Source: DATMBL01 sp035559295 (GTDB taxonomy: Bacteria > Desulfobacterota > Binatia > UBA9968). From it: a stretch of 11,970 bases of DNA. Within the stretch, counting starts at the first letter, position 1; each line of letters begins with the position of its first letter. The stretch spans positions 1-11,970 of the forward strand of contig DATMBL010000274.1 of assembly GCA_035559295.1 (NCBI GenBank), in the 5' to 3' direction. Shown piece by piece: positions 10,241 to 11,970 of the stretch. The translations under genes and the position numbers were made by a program. The notes under the pieces are model-generated. The model was given only the letters and a program-made list of their open reading frames with translations, was not told the DNA's origin and did not search any database.

Positions 10241-10765
10241 ATGCCACTTTGGCGGAACTTCCAAGATACCGGATCGGGCGTTAGAGGACTTGTATGGTTC
10301 TTGATCATCGCGTTTGCACTGACTGCGCAGGGCTGCGCGATTTTCCCAGTCACGCCGGATCGATCGACGCCCCCGGTCGCACGCGTGGATCCCGTCGCGC
10401 GACCGAAGATCGAAACGCCGAAGGTCCCGAGCGCAAGCGCCACAGTTCATATCGGTCAAGCTTCGTGGTACGGACCCGGGTTTCATGGAAGGAAGACCGC
10501 GAGCGGCGACGTGTTTGACCAGAACAAGTTCACGGCCGCGCATCGAACCTTTCCCTTGGGCAGCAGGGCGCGGGTGACGCATCTCGAAAGCGGGCGAACG
10601 GTCGAGGTCGAAATCAACGATCGCGGACCCTACGCCGGCGGGCGCATTATCGATCTTTCGCAGGCGGCGGCGCGCGCCCTGGGGATCATCGAAAACGGCA
10701 CCGCGCGCGTGCGCGTCGAGTTGATCAGCCCGCCCGCATCGGAAAAAGCAGCGCACTCGAGATAA
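10241..10765 (+). CDS. rlpA: RlpA-like septal ring lipoprotein (double-psi beta-barrel)
   Basis: The protein has 174 residues from ATG 10241; a longer form from TTG 10190 is possible, and neither start has a clear ribosome site. A hydrophobic segment (about 17-29) ends in a lipobox, LTAQGC, with Cys32 as the lipidated residue. A Pro-rich linker (about 36-66) leads to the double-psi beta-barrel (about 70-150) with GQASWYGPGFHGRKTASG, FTAAHRTFPLGS, VEINDRGPYAGGRIIDLS and AARALG. Family members cleave naked glycan strands of peptidoglycan, usually at the division septum. His101 and Asp127 are kept, but the usual Glu of the TASGE motif is Asp90. The C-terminal SPOR domain of E. coli RlpA is absent, as in many short relatives. 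It is convergent with the receiver gene, leaving 12 bp between stops. Confidence 0.9.
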   Translation: MPLWRNFQDTGSGVRGLVWFLIIAFALTAQGCAIFPVTPDRSTPPVARVDPVARPKIETPKVPSASATVHIGQASWYGPGFHGRKTASGDVFDQNKFTAAHRTFPLGSRARVTHLESGRTVEVEINDRGPYAGGRIIDLSQAAARALGIIENGTARVRVELISPPASEKAAHSR

Positions 10766-10777
10766 CCACCGGCCCGT

Positions 10778-11149
10778 TCAGTGCTCGAGCTCTGGCCGCA
10801 GCAGCCGGCGCACTGTGGCGAGAAGGAGTTCGAACGTGATCGGTTTCTGAATGAATTCGGCCATGCCGCGCAACAACGCATTGGCCGATCTGCGCGATAA
10901 ATACCCGGTTAAAAATATAACCGGAGTCTGGGGGCAGGTAGCGTGAACCTGCTCGACGACCTTGAGGCCGTCCAGTCGCGGCATGACGAAGTCGGATATG
11001 ACGAGATCGAAGCGGTCGCGTTCCAGGAGCCGCAGCGCGTGCGCGCCATCGCCGGCTTCGGCGACCTCATAGCCTTCGCTCCGAAGAAGATCGCGAATGC
11101 TCTGTCGTATGATGACATCGTCTTCAACGACCAGGATCTTTTCGGTCAT
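10778..11149 (-). CDS. Stand-alone receiver (CheY-like single-domain response regulator)
   Basis: The protein has 123 residues and is a complete receiver with nothing after it: ILVVEDD at the first strand, phosphorylatable Asp53 (ISDFVMPRLDG), Thr81 (IFLTGY) and Lys102 (FIQKPI). With no output domain, it would act by protein contact or as a phosphate shuttle or sink. The VISDFVMP style is close to receivers attached to hybrid kinases or NtrC-type regulators. It lies on the opposite strand to the signalling block, downstream of the CoA-transferase with a 94-bp gap, and no kinase is adjacent; a link to the upstream phosphorelay is possible but unproven. No good Shine-Dalgarno precedes ATG 11149. 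Confidence 0.92.
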   Translation of the reverse strand: MTEKILVVEDDVIIRQSIRDLLRSEGYEVAEAGDGAHALRLLERDRFDLVISDFVMPRLDGLKVVEQVHATCPQTPVIFLTGYLSRRSANALLRGMAEFIQKPITFELLLATVRRLLRPELEH

Positions 11150-11166
11150 GAGATCAAAACGGAGTT

Positions 11167-11178
11167 TTCGGCGCCGAA
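11167..11178. promoter_or_regulatory. 12-bp perfect palindrome upstream of the receiver gene
   Basis: TTCGGCGCCGAA is its own reverse complement and ends 17 bases from the receiver's ATG. It could be an operator or a small stem in the leader. No promoter boxes could be assigned in the 94-bp gap, and a GC-rich palindrome of this size may be chance. Confidence 0.25.
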
Positions 11179-11243
11179 TCCGAGCCTCCGCACCGTGGCG
11201 GCCGTGCGGTGCTCTCGCACACTCGGAACCGTCCGTCTGTGTT

Positions 11244-11970
11244 TTAGATGATGCCCGCCTGCTGCAGCTCCTTTAGCCGTTCTTTCGACAAGCCAAGCTC
11301 GCCGCAGTAGATTTCCTCGTTGTGCGCTCCCATCTTGGGCCCGAGAAAATCAATGGAACCCGGCGTCTTGGAAAACTTCGGCACGACGTTTTGAACCACG
11401 GCCTCGCCCAGGTCGGGATCGGGCACGCGCACCAGCGCTTCGCGCGCTCGGTATTGGATGTCGCGAAAGACATCTTCCATGTCGAACACCGGCGAATAAG
11501 CAACCTCGTGGGCATCGAACCGCTTGATCACTTCCTCGCGCGTGTGCCGCTCGATCCACTCGGCGACGATGCCGTTGATTTCCGCCGAGTGCTCCACGCG
11601 AGCCGGATTATCGAGGAATCTTGGATCGGCAATCAGGTCTTCCCGCTCGATTGCTTTGGCCAGGCGCAACCATACGTTCTGAGTGCTCGCGGCCAAGGTG
11701 ATGTATTTCCCGTCCTTGGTCTTGAACATGGAACTCGGCGCGACATAGGCGACACGGTTACCCGTGCGCGTGTGCACGGTCTTCATCTGATCGTACTGGA
11801 TCGGATCAAAATCGAGGAAGCGGAATACCGCCTCGTAGAGCGCCAGGTCGATGACCTGGCCCGTACCGCCGCGAAGATCGCGATGGTAAAGCGCGATCAT
11901 GACGGAAAGCGACCCGAAGATGCCCGCGATCAGATCCCCTAGAGGGTACCCGGGTGACATCGGCGGGCCG
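11244..11970 (-). CDS. Family III (CaiB/BaiF) CoA-transferase, C-terminal part, N-terminus outside window
   Basis: The frame stays open to the window edge, and residues Gly-Pro-Pro before the first ATG (11958-11960) match the conserved GPP-x-xPG-x-PLGD stretch, so the true start lies beyond 11970; about 242 residues are visible. Family III enzymes move CoA between carboxylic acids through an enzyme aspartyl-CoA intermediate. The Asp in PLGDLIAGIFG (codon 11934-11936) aligns with catalytic Asp169 of formyl-CoA transferase. Other family marks are GTGQVIDLALYEAV, the substrate-domain segment SMFKTKDGKYITLAA, DPRF, ARVEH, and the C-terminal ERLKELQQAGII. The CoA donor and acceptor cannot be told. 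It is unrelated in function to the signalling block; its only close neighbour in transcription is the receiver gene. Confidence 0.95.
   Translation of the reverse strand, partial: GPPMSPGYPLGDLIAGIFGSLSVMIALYHRDLRGGTGQVIDLALYEAVFRFLDFDPIQYDQMKTVHTRTGNRVAYVAPSSMFKTKDGKYITLAASTQNVWLRLAKAIEREDLIADPRFLDNPARVEHSAEINGIVAEWIERHTREEVIKRFDAHEVAYSPVFDMEDVFRDIQYRAREALVRVPDPDLGEAVVQNVVPKFSKTPGSIDFLGPKMGAHNEEIYCGELGLSKERLKELQQAGII

Noticed and set aside
10034..10756. Minus-strand frame of 240 codons covering the gap and rlpA
   Set aside because: It lies opposite a well-supported RlpA domain and its translation shows no family features.

Overview
The window reads as GC-rich chromosomal DNA of a Gram-negative bacterium. 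The Gram-negative call rests on an outer-membrane beta-barrel with a Sec signal peptide and an RlpA-type lipoprotein. The lineage is not resolved from sequence alone; a soil or sediment proteobacterium or a related phylum would fit, but this is a guess. No rRNA, tRNA, transposase, phage gene or CRISPR array was seen.

Layout. Positions 1-7867 are a dense, same-strand two-component signalling block of five genes: (1) the C-terminal 1127 residues of a very large hybrid histidine kinase (HAMP repeats, GAF, HisKA, HATPase, three receivers), cut by the window start; (2) a receiver-HisKA_2-HATPase protein; (3) a receiver-HisKA_3-HATPase-receiver protein starting at TTG; (4) a short HisKA_3-type kinase overlapping the previous stop (TGATG), with damaged ATP-binding motifs; (5) a NarL/FixJ response regulator with a LuxR-type DNA-binding domain, the only obvious transcriptional output. 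None of proteins 2-5 has a visible membrane segment, so they are probably cytoplasmic phosphorelay parts.

After a 214-bp relatively AT-rich gap comes a probable co-transcribed pair: a mannose-1-phosphate guanylyltransferase-like enzyme (8082-9287) and a small outer-membrane beta-barrel (9307-9876). A 14-bp perfect inverted repeat follows, probably ending that unit. A 364-bp stretch without a gene leads to an RlpA-like lipoprotein (about 10241-10765). This faces two minus-strand genes: a stand-alone receiver (10778-11149) and the C-terminal part of a family III (CaiB/BaiF) CoA-transferase that runs off the right edge.

Working idea (inference): a multi-kinase phosphorelay using three different DHp families converges on one NarL-type regulator, which may control envelope or polysaccharide functions such as the GDP-mannose enzyme and outer-membrane protein just downstream. 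The least ordinary parts are the degenerate kinase at 6233, the receiver-capped HisKA_3 kinase with a terminal NarL-like receiver but no DNA-binding domain, and the Glu-to-Asp change in RlpA. Most components belong to known families; what may be new is the combination, not a new protein family.
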